From Alicyclobacillus kakegawensis NBRC 103104 (GTDB lineage Bacteria > Bacillota > Bacilli > Alicyclobacillales > Alicyclobacillaceae): a DNA stretch of 64,000 nt. The stretch spans positions 268,043 to 332,042 of the forward strand of contig NZ_BCRP01000001.1 of assembly GCF_001552655.1 (NCBI RefSeq). Direction: 5' to 3'. Of this stretch, positions 1 to 9,416 are shown in pieces (within the stretch, counting starts at the first letter, position 1; every line of letters starts with the position of its first letter). A model generated the notes under the pieces. That model had not been told where the DNA came from, searched no databases, and saw nothing but the letters and a program-made list of their open reading frames with translations. The translations under genes and the position numbers were made by a program.

Positions 1-2
1 CC

Positions 3-503
3 CCCGTCTCGCCGCTGACAGTGACACTGGGGAAACTGTGCGTGCTGTGGAGCATCGGCGTACTGCAGGCGGTCATCGCGGCCACCGTCGTCCTGTACGG
101 GCTGGGACTGACGGTGACCACGGTGCCTGGGTTCTACCTGTTCTCCATCGGTGTCTCGCTGACCGACATCACGGTCATCGGCATGCTGTTGTCCGTGCTC
201 AAATCGGGCCCCGGGCGGGTGGCCGGAATTGTGGTGCTCATCTTGCAACTGACATCGTCGGGCGGAACGTTCCCCATCCAGCTGGTGCCCTCGTTCTTCC
301 AGGCCCTTCATCCGTATCTGCCGATGACCTATGCGGTTTCGGGCCTGCGCAACCTGATTGCGTTCCCGAGCCATCATGACGCGTGGGTCAATCTCGGCGT
401 ACACGGCCTGTTCTTCGTCGGGTCCCTGGCGCTGATGGTACTGATGCACGTCCGCCGCGTGAAACCCGGGCAGCTGCACGCCCCGGACACCTTGGTGTCG
501 TGA
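3..503 (+). CDS. YhgE/Pip-type membrane protein, C-terminal part (5' truncated by window edge)
   Basis: The reading frame is open to the left edge, so only the C-terminal part of the gene is present; the GTG at 21 is probably internal. The visible part has four to five hydrophobic segments and the motif region SSGGTFPIQLVPSFFQALHP followed by LPMTYAVSGLRN, typical of the C-terminal membrane domain of YhgE/Pip and ABC-2-like exporters. Members act in the cytoplasmic membrane, some in type VII-linked export or as phage receptors; the substrate here cannot be told. It ends 51 bases before the promoter of the next operon. Confidence 0.75.
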   Translation, partial: PVSPLTVTLGKLCVLWSIGVLQAVIAATVVLYGLGLTVTTVPGFYLFSIGVSLTDITVIGMLLSVLKSGPGRVAGIVVLILQLTSSGGTFPIQLVPSFFQALHPYLPMTYAVSGLRNLIAFPSHHDAWVNLGVHGLFFVGSLALMVLMHVRRVKPGQLHAPDTLVS

Positions 504-553
504 GCCGGTATGAGCAATATTTGGTTTTCCTATGTGTATACTGTACTTTTTCG

Positions 554-583
554 TTGACAGCCTTCTCTGTCATATGCTATAGT
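554..583 (+). promoter_or_regulatory. SigA-type promoter for the flavoprotein/ferredoxin/binding-protein operon
   Basis: TTGACA at 554-559 and TATAGT at 578-583 are separated by 18 bases. Transcription would start near 590, giving a leader of about 140 bases before the chosen start codon at 734. Confidence 0.6.
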
Positions 584-589
584 TCGCGT

Positions 590-733
590 CAAACCAATAA
601 TGCAAACAAGTCACATACCATGTAGTGCTTGGGACCGACTGGTCAGCCGGAGGCCGAGCTCACCGCGCGTTACGCGCGGTGGCCGGCCTTTTTTGCTGTC
701 CCGGCCAACGAACAGCTTTGGAGGTGGACGAAT
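590..733 (+). promoter_or_regulatory. Structured 5' leader with intrinsic terminator: possible attenuator or riboswitch
   Basis: The leader contains a small hairpin (GACC-GACT-GGTC at 633-644), then a terminator-like hairpin, and only after that the ribosome binding site and start codon. A terminator between promoter and start codon is the usual layout of a transcription attenuator. I could not match it to S-box, T-box or another class I know. The flavoprotein frame stays open across the hairpin back to 629, so a longer N-terminus is the competing explanation; the clean SD at 719-726 argues against it. Confidence 0.4.
652..694 (+). terminator. Intrinsic terminator inside the operon leader
   Basis: CACCGCGCG (661-669), loop TTA and CGCGCGGTG (673-681) form a 9-bp perfect stem. 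It is extended by GGCC (652-655) pairing with GGCC (685-688) and followed immediately by six T residues (689-694). Confidence 0.6.
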
Positions 734-2356
734 TTGCCGCGTACAAACACCCACAGCGTCACCGATGACGCTCCCGTTGAACTGCACGCCGACGTGCTTG
801 TGATTGGCGGAGGGCCGGCGGGCACTTGGGCCGCCGTCGCTGCAGCGCAGCAAGGAGCCCGGGTCATCCTCGTGGACAAAGGCTATTGCGGCACGAGCGG
901 GGCAACCGCCCCCTCCGGCACGGGTGTCTGGTATGTTCCACCCCATCCGGAGGAGCGCAGGGCGGCGATGGGCAGCCGTTACGCGCTCGGGGGATTCTTG
1001 GCGGAGCGGGTCTGGATGGAACGGGTTTTGGAGCAGACCTACGCCAACGTCAACACGATTGCCGACTGGGGCTATCCATTCCCCACCGACGACGACGGCC
1101 GCCCCTTCCGCCGCAGCCTGCGGGGGCCTGAGTATATGCGCCTGATGCGGCGCAAAGTTCTGCAATCGGGTGTAAAAATCCTCGACCACAGCCCTGCCCT
1201 GTCCTTGCTTGTCGATGAGCACGGCGTCGGGGGCGCGACAGGCATCCGCACCCAGACGGACCAAGCTTGGACTGTCATCGCTGGGGCGGTGGTCATCGCC
1301 ACGGGTGGATGCGCGTTTCTCAGCAAAGCGCTGGGCTGCAATGTGCTCACAGGAGACGGACTGTTGATGTCGGCGGAGGCTGGGGCCGAGTTGTCCGGTA
1401 TGGAATTCTCCAACGCGTACGCCATTTGCCCCAAGTTCTCATCCGTAACGAAGACTCTGTTTTACAACTGGGCGACATTTTATTACGAATCGGGAGAGGT
1501 CATCGAAGGCGCGGGATCGCAACGCGGCAGATCCGTCATCGCCAGGACGCTTTTGTCACAGCCCGTGTACGCCCGGATTGACAAGGCATCAGAGGAAATG
1601 CAGACCTGGATGCGGCAGGCCCAACCGAATTTCTTTGTCCCGTTTGACCGCGCGGGAATCAACCCGTTTCAGGACCGCTTTGAGGTTACACTCCGCTTGG
1701 AAGGCACCGTGCGCGGGACTGGGGGCATTCGCTTGGTGGATGAGACATGCGCAACCGGGGTGCCGGGTCTATACGCCGCAGGCGACGCGGCCACCCGAGA
1801 GCTGATCTGCGGCGGATTTACCGGCGGCGGCAGCCACAATGCGGCTTGGGCGATGTCGTCCGGCTACTGGGCCGGCCAATCGGCCGCCAGGTACGCGCAT
1901 CGCTTGGGCGACAAACATCACCTCCGCCGGCCGGCGCCGTTATGGGATGCAGGGGCAGGGCCGCGACAGGCGGCGAGCGAAAGCGCCGGATCCACGGGCG
2001 AGGTGATTTCTGCCGTGCAACAGGAGGTTATGCCGTGCGACCGCAACCTGTTTCGATGCGAGCGCAACCTGAATGATTCGTTACGCCGCCTGGACGCGGT
2101 TTGGCATACGATTCGATACGAACGTGCACCCACCGGATCGCTCCAGAAGCGGCGCGAAGCCGAGGCGATGACAGCGACGGCCCGGTGGATGTACACGGCC
2201 GCTCTGGAACGAACCGAGACACGTGGCATGCACAAACGAACGGATTTCCAAACCGCCGATGAGGAGCAGCAGCACCGCTTGGTGGTCAGCGGACTGGATG
2301 AGATTCACATTCATACAGAACCCGTACAGCACCCCCTTGAGGTGGTGCCGTCGTGA
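734..2356 (+). CDS. FAD-dependent oxidoreductase, adenylylsulfate-reductase/fumarate-reductase alpha-like
   Basis: About 540 residues. The N-terminal dinucleotide-binding motif VLVIGGGPAGTWAA is followed by the FAD-domain signatures VIATGG and TGDGLLMSAEAGAEL and the C-terminal GLYAAGDAATRELICGGFTGGG block, the pattern of the AprA/FrdA/SdhA flavoprotein superfamily. The TTG at 734 was chosen because GGAGGTGG lies 7-8 bases upstream, after the leader terminator. The stop overlaps the ferredoxin start by 4 bases (GTGA), implying translational coupling and an alpha/beta complex like AprAB. The substrate is unknown; with a sulfonate-type binding protein in the same operon, a role in oxidising or reducing a sulfur compound is an inference. 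Confidence 0.75.
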   Translation: MPRTNTHSVTDDAPVELHADVLVIGGGPAGTWAAVAAAQQGARVILVDKGYCGTSGATAPSGTGVWYVPPHPEERRAAMGSRYALGGFLAERVWMERVLEQTYANVNTIADWGYPFPTDDDGRPFRRSLRGPEYMRLMRRKVLQSGVKILDHSPALSLLVDEHGVGGATGIRTQTDQAWTVIAGAVVIATGGCAFLSKALGCNVLTGDGLLMSAEAGAELSGMEFSNAYAICPKFSSVTKTLFYNWATFYYESGEVIEGAGSQRGRSVIARTLLSQPVYARIDKASEEMQTWMRQAQPNFFVPFDRAGINPFQDRFEVTLRLEGTVRGTGGIRLVDETCATGVPGLYAAGDAATRELICGGFTGGGSHNAAWAMSSGYWAGQSAARYAHRLGDKHHLRRPAPLWDAGAGPRQAASESAGSTGEVISAVQQEVMPCDRNLFRCERNLNDSLRRLDAVWHTIRYERAPTGSLQKRREAEAMTATARWMYTAALERTETRGMHKRTDFQTADEEQQHRLVVSGLDEIHIHTEPVQHPLEVVPS

Positions 2357-2742
2357 TTGAACTCATCAGCGAAACCCTCTGCACGCGCTGCGGCCTTTGC
2401 GTCGCCGTCTGTCCGACGAACGTGTTCAGCCAGAAGAAGGGAGAGGTGCCGACGATAGAACGCCAATCCGATTGCCAGACCTGCTTCATGTGTGAACTGT
2501 ACTGCCCGGTGGACGCGATGTACGTGGCGCCGCATGCGGACGAGACCGTGGGAGTCGAGGAGCGCGCCGTCGCCGAGCTCGACCTCCTCGGCAGCTATCG
2601 CGCCGCTGTCGGCTGGGGACCCGGCTCTGCCGGCCGTCTGCCGCTGCCTGGGGAGACCAAGGTGTTCCAGGCAACCAAGGCGGCCGAAGAACGACCGCGA
2701 GCACAAACAGAACGAAAAGGAGTCGGACTTCATGCACCTTAA
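2353..2742 (+). CDS. Two-[4Fe-4S] ferredoxin, AprB-like electron-transfer subunit
   Basis: 129 residues. Two cysteine clusters, CTRCGLCVAVCP near residue 10 and CQTCFMCELYCP near residue 40, each with four cysteines, predict two [4Fe-4S] centres. The C-terminal half has no recognised domain and is richer in Gly, Pro and Glu, recalling the tail of AprB-like subunits. GTG start, overlapping the flavoprotein stop by 4 bases; its own 3' end overlaps the next gene by 11 bases. It probably passes electrons to or from the flavoprotein. Confidence 0.8.
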   Translation: MIELISETLCTRCGLCVAVCPTNVFSQKKGEVPTIERQSDCQTCFMCELYCPVDAMYVAPHADETVGVEERAVAELDLLGSYRAAVGWGPGSAGRLPLPGETKVFQATKAAEERPRAQTERKGVGLHAP

Positions 2743-3802
2743 GCGCATCATCCCACAAAGGAGTCAATTCAGATACTGGACCATGGGGAGAAGAAAGAAT
2801 AGCCTCAGCCTGCTCCTGCCCCTGACAGCCGTCAGCGCCGCTCTTGCTGTGACCGCCTGCGGGGCGTCCCAGACGACCGCGTCCACCGCGGGCGCTTCCT
2901 CCCCCCATCAGGCATCCGGCCAGGGCAAGGTGCTCCGGTTTGGCTTCATCACCTCCAAAGGCACCACCCCGGCCGATCCGATTGGTTGGGCCGAGCACAC
3001 TGGGATGCTGAAGAAATACGAGTCCGAACTGGGTGTGTCGGGGATTCAGTTCATACCGTTCGTCAACGGGCCGGACCTGACTGCGGCGATGCAGGGCGGA
3101 TCGGTCGACGTGGGGGAACTCGGCGACACCCCCGCCGTCAATGCGCGGGCGCACGGCTACAAGAGCCAGTTGATTGAATTCTTGACCATGGACATGGATG
3201 TCTGGCTGGTCGCCAAACATAACGGGCCGAAAACCGTTGCCGACCTCAAGGGCCAGACAGTCGCCACCTCTCCAGGATCCTACATGAGCCGTTACTTATT
3301 GACGCTGTTGCAACAAGAGGGGATTTCACAAGACGTTAAGGTCGTGCCCATCTATCCTGAGGATGCCCAGGCTGCGCTTCAGTCCGGTCGCATCGCCGCT
3401 TACGCCGCACCCACCTACACCGGTCCGCAACTGGAGAAACTGGGGTTCCCAGTCATCGACCAAGCGTCGAAGCACAACTTGACCGGGACCACGGTGGTTG
3501 TCGGCGCACCCCACTTTCTTGCTAGTCATCCGCACTTCGCCGAGGCGTGGGTGCGCTTGACGCAAGCGTCGCTGGCCGACATCAAACAGCATCCGAATCA
3601 ATACTATCAATTCGCGTCACGGGCCAACGGATACCCTGTCAGCATTATCAAAGAGTCGGTGCCCATATCCGACTACGCCACAAAGCCATTCCCCGGCGAT
3701 GCTGTGCGGTCTTTGACATCGATAGAACAATTTTTGGTGAGCCAAAAGCTTATCACCCAACCGTTTTCAATTCGCGCATGGGAAACCAACACCACAAAGT
3801 GA
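2732..3802 (+). CDS. SsuA/TauA-like (NMT1 family) ABC substrate-binding lipoprotein
   Basis: About 356 residues. The start at 2732 has AAAGGAG 10 bases upstream; an ATG at 2783 lacks a spaced SD. A basic N-terminus and hydrophobic segment end in the lipobox AVTAC, so the mature protein should be lipid-anchored outside the membrane. Motifs such as GGSVDVGELGDTPAV and DLKGQTVATSPGSY fit the aliphatic sulfonate/taurine/nitrate-type binding family. It overlaps the ferredoxin 3' end. No permease or ATPase follows: the next genes are on the other strand and belong to a sugar system, so the partner transporter must be elsewhere. Ligand not determined. Confidence 0.75.
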   Translation: MHLKRIIPQRSQFRYWTMGRRKNSLSLLLPLTAVSAALAVTACGASQTTASTAGASSPHQASGQGKVLRFGFITSKGTTPADPIGWAEHTGMLKKYESELGVSGIQFIPFVNGPDLTAAMQGGSVDVGELGDTPAVNARAHGYKSQLIEFLTMDMDVWLVAKHNGPKTVADLKGQTVATSPGSYMSRYLLTLLQQEGISQDVKVVPIYPEDAQAALQSGRIAAYAAPTYTGPQLEKLGFPVIDQASKHNLTGTTVVVGAPHFLASHPHFAEAWVRLTQASLADIKQHPNQYYQFASRANGYPVSIIKESVPISDYATKPFPGDAVRSLTSIEQFLVSQKLITQPFSIRAWETNTTK

Positions 3803-3807
3803 ACGCC

Positions 3808-3839
3808 GCCGCGGCGGGGGCGGACCCGCGCGCCGCGGC
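3808..3839. terminator. GC-rich inverted repeat between convergent genes
   Basis: GCCGCGGC occurs at 3808-3815 and 3832-3839 and can pair across 16 bases. It sits between the convergent binding-protein and xylH genes. There is no clear T tract, so it is at best a weak bidirectional terminator. Confidence 0.3.
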
Positions 3840-3862
3840 AGCCAGCCTAAGTACGGCGCCCC

Positions 3863-5083
3863 TCAACGCCCGGCTTTGGCGCGGCGGCGGCGCGTCAAGG
3901 TGTCGATGGTGACGGCCACCAGCAGGATGCCGCCTTCCACCAAATACTTCGTGCTCGACGGGGCACTGAGCAGGTCCATGCCGTTTTCGACGCTGCCGAT
4001 GACCAGCGCCCCGGCCAGCGCGTTCCAAACACTGCCCCGACCGCCAAAGAGACTGGTCCCGCCGATCACGGCGGCCGCGATGGAGTCCAGCAGCAGGTCG
4101 CCGCCGCCCGATGCCGGCGAGGCGGACCCCAGGCGCGAAGCGCCCATGATGCCGCCGGCGGCGCCGAACACCCCGGCCAGGGTGAAGACGGCGATGCGGA
4201 CGTGTTTCACGCGGATGCCGGCCCTGCGCGCCGCCTCCCTGTGCCCGCCCAGGGCATAGACGTGACGCCCAAAACGCGTGGACTGCGTGACATACGAAAA
4301 TACGAGGATGAGCGCAATCAGCACCAGCCCGGCCACCGGGATGCCCCGGTACGTGTTGAGAGCCAGGACAATGAGCGCGCTGACCACCGCCAGCGCTATC
4401 ACGCGCGCCCCGATGGACCCCAAATCCGGAACCCGGTCCAGCTCGTAACGCAGCCGCGACGTCCGCCGCTGCAGGAGCACCCACAGATAAAGCAGCACGC
4501 CGAGCAGCGCCAAGATCCACGCGTACACACCGGACACGTAGGTGGTGGCAAGGCCCAGCAGGGTGGAGTTTTCAATCGGAACCGTTCCCGCGTCGCCCAA
4601 CATGGCCAGCAGAAACCCCTGGTACCCGAGGGAACCTGCCAGTGTGACAATGAAAGCGGGAACACCCACCAAGGTCACCCAGACCCCCTGGAAGACGCCC
4701 AGAACCGCTCCCGCTGCCAGGGACGCCACAATCGCCAACCAAGGATTCACCCCCGCTGAAGAGAGCAGGACCAGGATGGCGGCGGCGACACCGCTCACTG
4801 CGGCGATGGACAGGTCTATCTCGCCCAGCAGCAGGATGAACGTTTCCCCAATGCCCAACAGGCCAATCTCGACCGATTGCAAAATGAGATTGGAGATGTT
4901 GCGGCCGGTGAGGAAGTGGCTGTTGATAAGCTCAAACACAATCCAGATGACAACCAAGGCGATGATCACCGGAATGAGGCCGAGATCGCCGGATGCAAAC
5001 CGGAGCCTCAGCCGGTCCGCGAGAAGACGGCGCCCGGAAGCCTCTGCAGTTGAATTGGCCGAATCGGCGGCGACGACCTTCAT
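3863..5083 (-). CDS. xylH: Xylose-type sugar ABC transporter permease
   Basis: 406 residues, about ten hydrophobic segments. LLGIGETFILLLGEIDLSIA near residue 100 and the C-terminal GGTSLFGGRGSVWNALAGAL motif are characteristic of the BPD_transp_2 family of pentose transporters (XylH/AraH/RbsC); the length is closest to XylH (about 390). The ATG overlaps the stop of the ATPase gene in a TGATG junction, so it is translationally coupled to xylG. It forms the membrane channel for the sugar bound by XylF. Exact sugar specificity is inferred from the binding protein. Confidence 0.85.
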   Translation of the reverse strand: MKVVAADSANSTAEASGRRLLADRLRLRFASGDLGLIPVIIALVVIWIVFELINSHFLTGRNISNLILQSVEIGLLGIGETFILLLGEIDLSIAAVSGVAAAILVLLSSAGVNPWLAIVASLAAGAVLGVFQGVWVTLVGVPAFIVTLAGSLGYQGFLLAMLGDAGTVPIENSTLLGLATTYVSGVYAWILALLGVLLYLWVLLQRRTSRLRYELDRVPDLGSIGARVIALAVVSALIVLALNTYRGIPVAGLVLIALILVFSYVTQSTRFGRHVYALGGHREAARRAGIRVKHVRIAVFTLAGVFGAAGGIMGASRLGSASPASGGGDLLLDSIAAAVIGGTSLFGGRGSVWNALAGALVIGSVENGMDLLSAPSSTKYLVEGGILLVAVTIDTLTRRRRAKAGR

Positions 5084-5892
5084 CAGGGAACGACCTCCTC
5101 TTCCGTGGCGCCGGTGATGGCAGCGACGACCTTTTCTCCGGATACTTCGGATGTGACGTAATTGGCGACCGTTTGCCCCAGGCGCAAAACGACGATGCGG
5201 TCGGCGACCTCGAACACGTCCGACAGGTTGTGGGAGATGACCAACACCCCGACGCCGGACTCAGCCAGGCGTTTGACCAAGTCGAGCACCGCCCGCGTCT
5301 GCGCCACGCCGAGCGCCGCCGTGGGTTCATCCAGGATGACCAGTTTCGAGCCCCAGAGCACGGCGCGGGCCACGGCCACCGTCTGCCTCTGCCCACCAGA
5401 GAGGCTGGCCACCGATGTGTTCAACGGAGGCAAGTTGATGCCGAGTCTCTTGAGCACGGGTATCGCGTTTTTCTCCATTTCGGCGTGGTTCATCACCCGG
5501 ATGACACCCGGGATGATGGTCCGATACAACTCCCGGCCCAAATACAGGTTGGACACGATGTCCAGGTTGTCGCACAGGGCCAGGTCCTGATACACGGTCT
5601 GAATGCCGAGCGCCTCAGAGGCAGCCGGCGTGGACAGCGTGACGCGGCTGCCCTCGAAGAAGATCTCCCCTTCGTCGGGGACCTCGACCCCGGAAATGAT
5701 CTTGATGGTGGTTGACTTCCCGGCGCCGTTGTCGCCTACGAGCGCGACCACCTCACCCCTGTGCACGTCCAGCGATACGTCGCGCAGGGCTTGCACCGCG
5801 CCAAACCGTTTTTTCAAGTGCCGCACCGACAAGAGGGGAGGCGTGTCCCTGTCCTGTCCGCTCTGCGTCTGTACTGTCTCTGCCATCGTCAA
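5083..5892 (-). CDS. xylG: Sugar ABC transporter ATPase with a single nucleotide-binding domain
   Basis: 269 residues with Walker A GDNGAGKST, signature LSGGQRQTV and Walker B LVILDEPTAALG. It energises the permease next door. The E. coli XylG, RbsA and AraG proteins have two fused ABC domains in about 500 residues; this protein has one intact domain and ends normally, so it probably works as a homodimer. It is separated from xylF by 121 bases containing a strong hairpin and is coupled to xylH by a TGATG overlap. Confidence 0.85.
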   Translation of the reverse strand: MTMAETVQTQSGQDRDTPPLLSVRHLKKRFGAVQALRDVSLDVHRGEVVALVGDNGAGKSTTIKIISGVEVPDEGEIFFEGSRVTLSTPAASEALGIQTVYQDLALCDNLDIVSNLYLGRELYRTIIPGVIRVMNHAEMEKNAIPVLKRLGINLPPLNTSVASLSGGQRQTVAVARAVLWGSKLVILDEPTAALGVAQTRAVLDLVKRLAESGVGVLVISHNLSDVFEVADRIVVLRLGQTVANYVTSEVSGEKVVAAITGATEEEVVP

Positions 5893-5923
5893 ACCACCTT
5901 AATCCTGTTGATGGTAAACCCGC

Positions 5924-5965
5924 GGGGGCGCGGTCGTAGCAGCCAAGCTGTTTGTCCGCGCCCCC
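5924..5965 (-). other. Intercistronic hairpin between xylF and xylG
   Basis: GGGGGCGCGG (5924-5933) and CCGCGCCCCC (5956-5965) form a perfect 10-bp stem with a 22-base loop. No T tract follows. A processing or stabilising hairpin that keeps binding-protein mRNA more abundant than the downstream genes is likely, as known for other binding-protein operons. Confidence 0.5.
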
Positions 5966-6013
5966 TGCCCTGTGCCTGTCTGGCCTTCCCCATGCGGAGA
6001 GGCCGGAAACCGC

Positions 6014-7111
6014 TCAGGAGGACGGGTGCTCAATCTGGTCCATGGTCGTATATCCGTCTTTGATGACGGTGCTCTGGATGTTGGACTTGGTCACAGCCAC
6101 CGGCTGCAACAGGACGGCGGGCACGTCCCTGGTCCCGTTGTTCACGGAACCGCTCACCAGCGAGGAGGCCGGCTTCTTCCCGGCCAGCAGGTCCACAGCG
6201 AGCTGCGCTGCGGCGGAAGCCTCCTTGGGAACCGCTTTGTACACGGTCATGGACTGGGTGCCCTGCATGATGTCGTGCAGCCCCGCGTTGGTGGCATCCT
6301 GGCCTGTCACCGGCACCTTGCCGGCCAGACCCTGCGCTTTGAGCGCCTGGATGACCGCCCCCGCCAGGCTGTCATTGGCAGCCAGGACGCCGTCCACATG
6401 GTTGTTCAACCGCGTCATCGCCTGCTCCATCTCGCGCAGAGCGTTGGACGGGTCCCAATCCGGTGTCATGGACTCGTAGCCCAGCTTGAAAGTTCCCTTC
6501 TTAATCAGCGGGTCGAGCACCTTGTGAGCGCCGGCTTTAAACTGCAGCGCATTGTTGTCGGTCGCGGCGCCGTCAATCATCACGATGGTGCCGCCCTTCT
6601 TCGTGTGGTCGGCGATGTACTGTCCCTGCAGCTCGCCCACCTTTTCGTTGTCGAAGGAGACGTAGTAGTCGACGGGTGAGTTCGTGATCATGCGGTCGTA
6701 CGAGATTACCTTGACCCCCTGCTGGTGCGCTTCGTTGACAATGGTCGCAGCCGCCTTGGAATCCACCGGGCAGATTACCAGCACCTTGGCGCCGTTGGTC
6801 ATGGCGGATTCCGCCTGCTGTTGCTGCGTGCTGCTGCTGGCCTGCGCGTTCTCATACAGCACTTTGGCGTTGGGGTCCAGTTTCTTGACCTCTTTTTCAA
6901 AGTCTGGCTTGTCTTGTGTCTCCCAACGCGGAGAGGATGTGGTGTCCGGCAACAGCAGGGCAATCGTACCCTTGGCTCCGCCGGATCCGCTGGATCCGCC
7001 GGATGACGTGTTGTTCCCTCCGCTGTTGTTGCCGGAGCCCGAGCCGCAGGCGGTGACCGTAAGCGTTATCATCGCGGCGATGCCTGCGGCTGTCCATAGC
7101 CTTGGCTTCAT
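6014..7111 (-). CDS. xylF: D-xylose-type sugar-binding lipoprotein
   Basis: 365 residues. The ATG at 7111 was chosen over upstream in-frame codons because GAGGGGGC lies 6-8 bases before it and a signal peptide with lipobox TVTAC begins there. A Ser/Gly/Asn-rich linker follows, then a periplasmic-binding-protein fold with ALLLPDTTSSPRWETQDKPD, VISYDRMI and the GQDATNAGLHDI hinge, strongly reminiscent of XylF. It delivers the sugar to XylGH. It is the first gene after a sigma-54 type promoter. Xylose is the best guess for the ligand; other aldoses are possible. Confidence 0.85.
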   Translation of the reverse strand: MKPRLWTAAGIAAMITLTVTACGSGSGNNSGGNNTSSGGSSGSGGAKGTIALLLPDTTSSPRWETQDKPDFEKEVKKLDPNAKVLYENAQASSSTQQQQAESAMTNGAKVLVICPVDSKAAATIVNEAHQQGVKVISYDRMITNSPVDYYVSFDNEKVGELQGQYIADHTKKGGTIVMIDGAATDNNALQFKAGAHKVLDPLIKKGTFKLGYESMTPDWDPSNALREMEQAMTRLNNHVDGVLAANDSLAGAVIQALKAQGLAGKVPVTGQDATNAGLHDIMQGTQSMTVYKAVPKEASAAAQLAVDLLAGKKPASSLVSGSVNNGTRDVPAVLLQPVAVTKSNIQSTVIKDGYTTMDQIEHPSS

Positions 7112-7168
7112 TCGACAGCCCCCTCGAATCAAGAGTATGAAATGGATTGATGCTCTACTGACAGTATT

Positions 7169-7186
7169 AAGCAAGTGCCGTGCCAA
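7169..7186 (-). promoter_or_regulatory. Sigma-54 (-24/-12) promoter in front of xylF
   Basis: Reading the minus strand from 7186 to 7169 gives TTGGCACggcacTTGCTT. GG and GC are exactly ten bases apart, matching the RpoN consensus TGGCAC-N5-TTGC at every conserved position. Transcription would start near 7159, about 47 bases before the xylF ATG. A sigma-54 activator (LevR type) is encoded just upstream on the same strand. Confidence 0.8.
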
Positions 7187-7240
7187 TACAGATGAAAGGT
7201 GGATGCCGGCAGGATGGCCGAAGGCGTACGGATCGCCTTG

Positions 7241-7275
7241 ATACATAACGATACACTTCAATACAGATTGAGACA
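7241..7275. promoter_or_regulatory. 10-bp phased repeats: probable activator-binding (enhancer) site
   Basis: ATACA begins at 7241, 7251 and 7261, and the related AGACA at 7271: four units spaced exactly one helical turn. Relative to the predicted start near 7159 they lie at about -82 to -116, the normal distance for an upstream activating sequence of a sigma-54 activator. A further CAATACAGAT copy occurs at 7184-7193 and at 7259-7268. Binding by the LevR-like protein is inferred. Confidence 0.5.
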
Positions 7276-7331
7276 GATCAAAGCAGGCAGATGGAGAATG
7301 GGGGGGCAGGAGACCAATGGGGGTGGCGGAT

Positions 7332-8918
<1,587 letters not shown>

Positions 8919-8921
8919 CCA

Positions 8922-9416
8922 TCAATGCCACCTTTGCCGGAGCCGTTCGTAGGCGTCCACTTTTGTGTCACTCGGCACCACGCGAATATACGCCTCCACG
9001 CCGCGCGCCTCCAGGGCCTGCAGCGCGGCGGCTTCCGCCTCGCCGACGTACACCGCCTTGCTGAGCGCCGCGTACCCCGGCTTGTAGCGCATGCCACCGA
9101 GGTTGATTTGGTCGATGTTCACACCTCTCTCGCACAGATACAGAACGTCCTGGAGGAACTCCGCCAACAGCAGCACGGGGCCGGATGGACGGCGCCGCTG
9201 CCAAGCGTCCACGGTCTGTTCCACCGTGAACACTTCCAGGTCAAGATGGGACGGGACGGACGATTTGAGCAGAACCACTTCAATCGGTTCATTGGCCGCC
9301 CGATCACTCATCACCCAAATGGTCCGCACACCCAGACTCCGCACCCAAGTGGTCACCACCTGGCCGTGAATCAGCCGGTCGTCCACTCTTACGAACAGAC
9401 TCTGCTGGCCGCTCAC
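8922..9416 (-). CDS. Mannose-family PTS EIIB component
   Basis: 164 residues. RVDDRLIHGQVVTTW near the N-terminus carries the phosphorylatable His (about residue 17) of EIIB-Man/Lev/Sor. The GTG at 9416 overlaps the levR stop by 4 bases (GTGA) and has GAGGTG upstream; longer in-frame starts would lie inside levR. It takes phosphate from an EIIA and gives it to sugar bound by the EIIC-EIID fusion, and in LevR systems also phosphorylates the regulator. With no separate EIIA in the window, its phosphate donor is an open question. Confidence 0.85.
   Translation of the reverse strand: MSGQQSLFVRVDDRLIHGQVVTTWVRSLGVRTIWVMSDRAANEPIEVVLLKSSVPSHLDLEVFTVEQTVDAWQRRRPSGPVLLLAEFLQDVLYLCERGVNIDQINLGGMRYKPGYAALSKAVYVGEAEAAALQALEARGVEAYIRVVPSDTKVDAYERLRQRWH

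Noticed and set aside
590..660. S-box (SAM-I) riboswitch in the first leader
   Set aside because: The leader has a terminator, but none of the conserved S-box core sequences could be found.
629..733. N-terminal extension of the flavoprotein back to TTG 629
   Set aside because: It would run through a strong hairpin plus T6 and lacks an SD, whereas TTG 734 has GGAGGTGG at the right distance.
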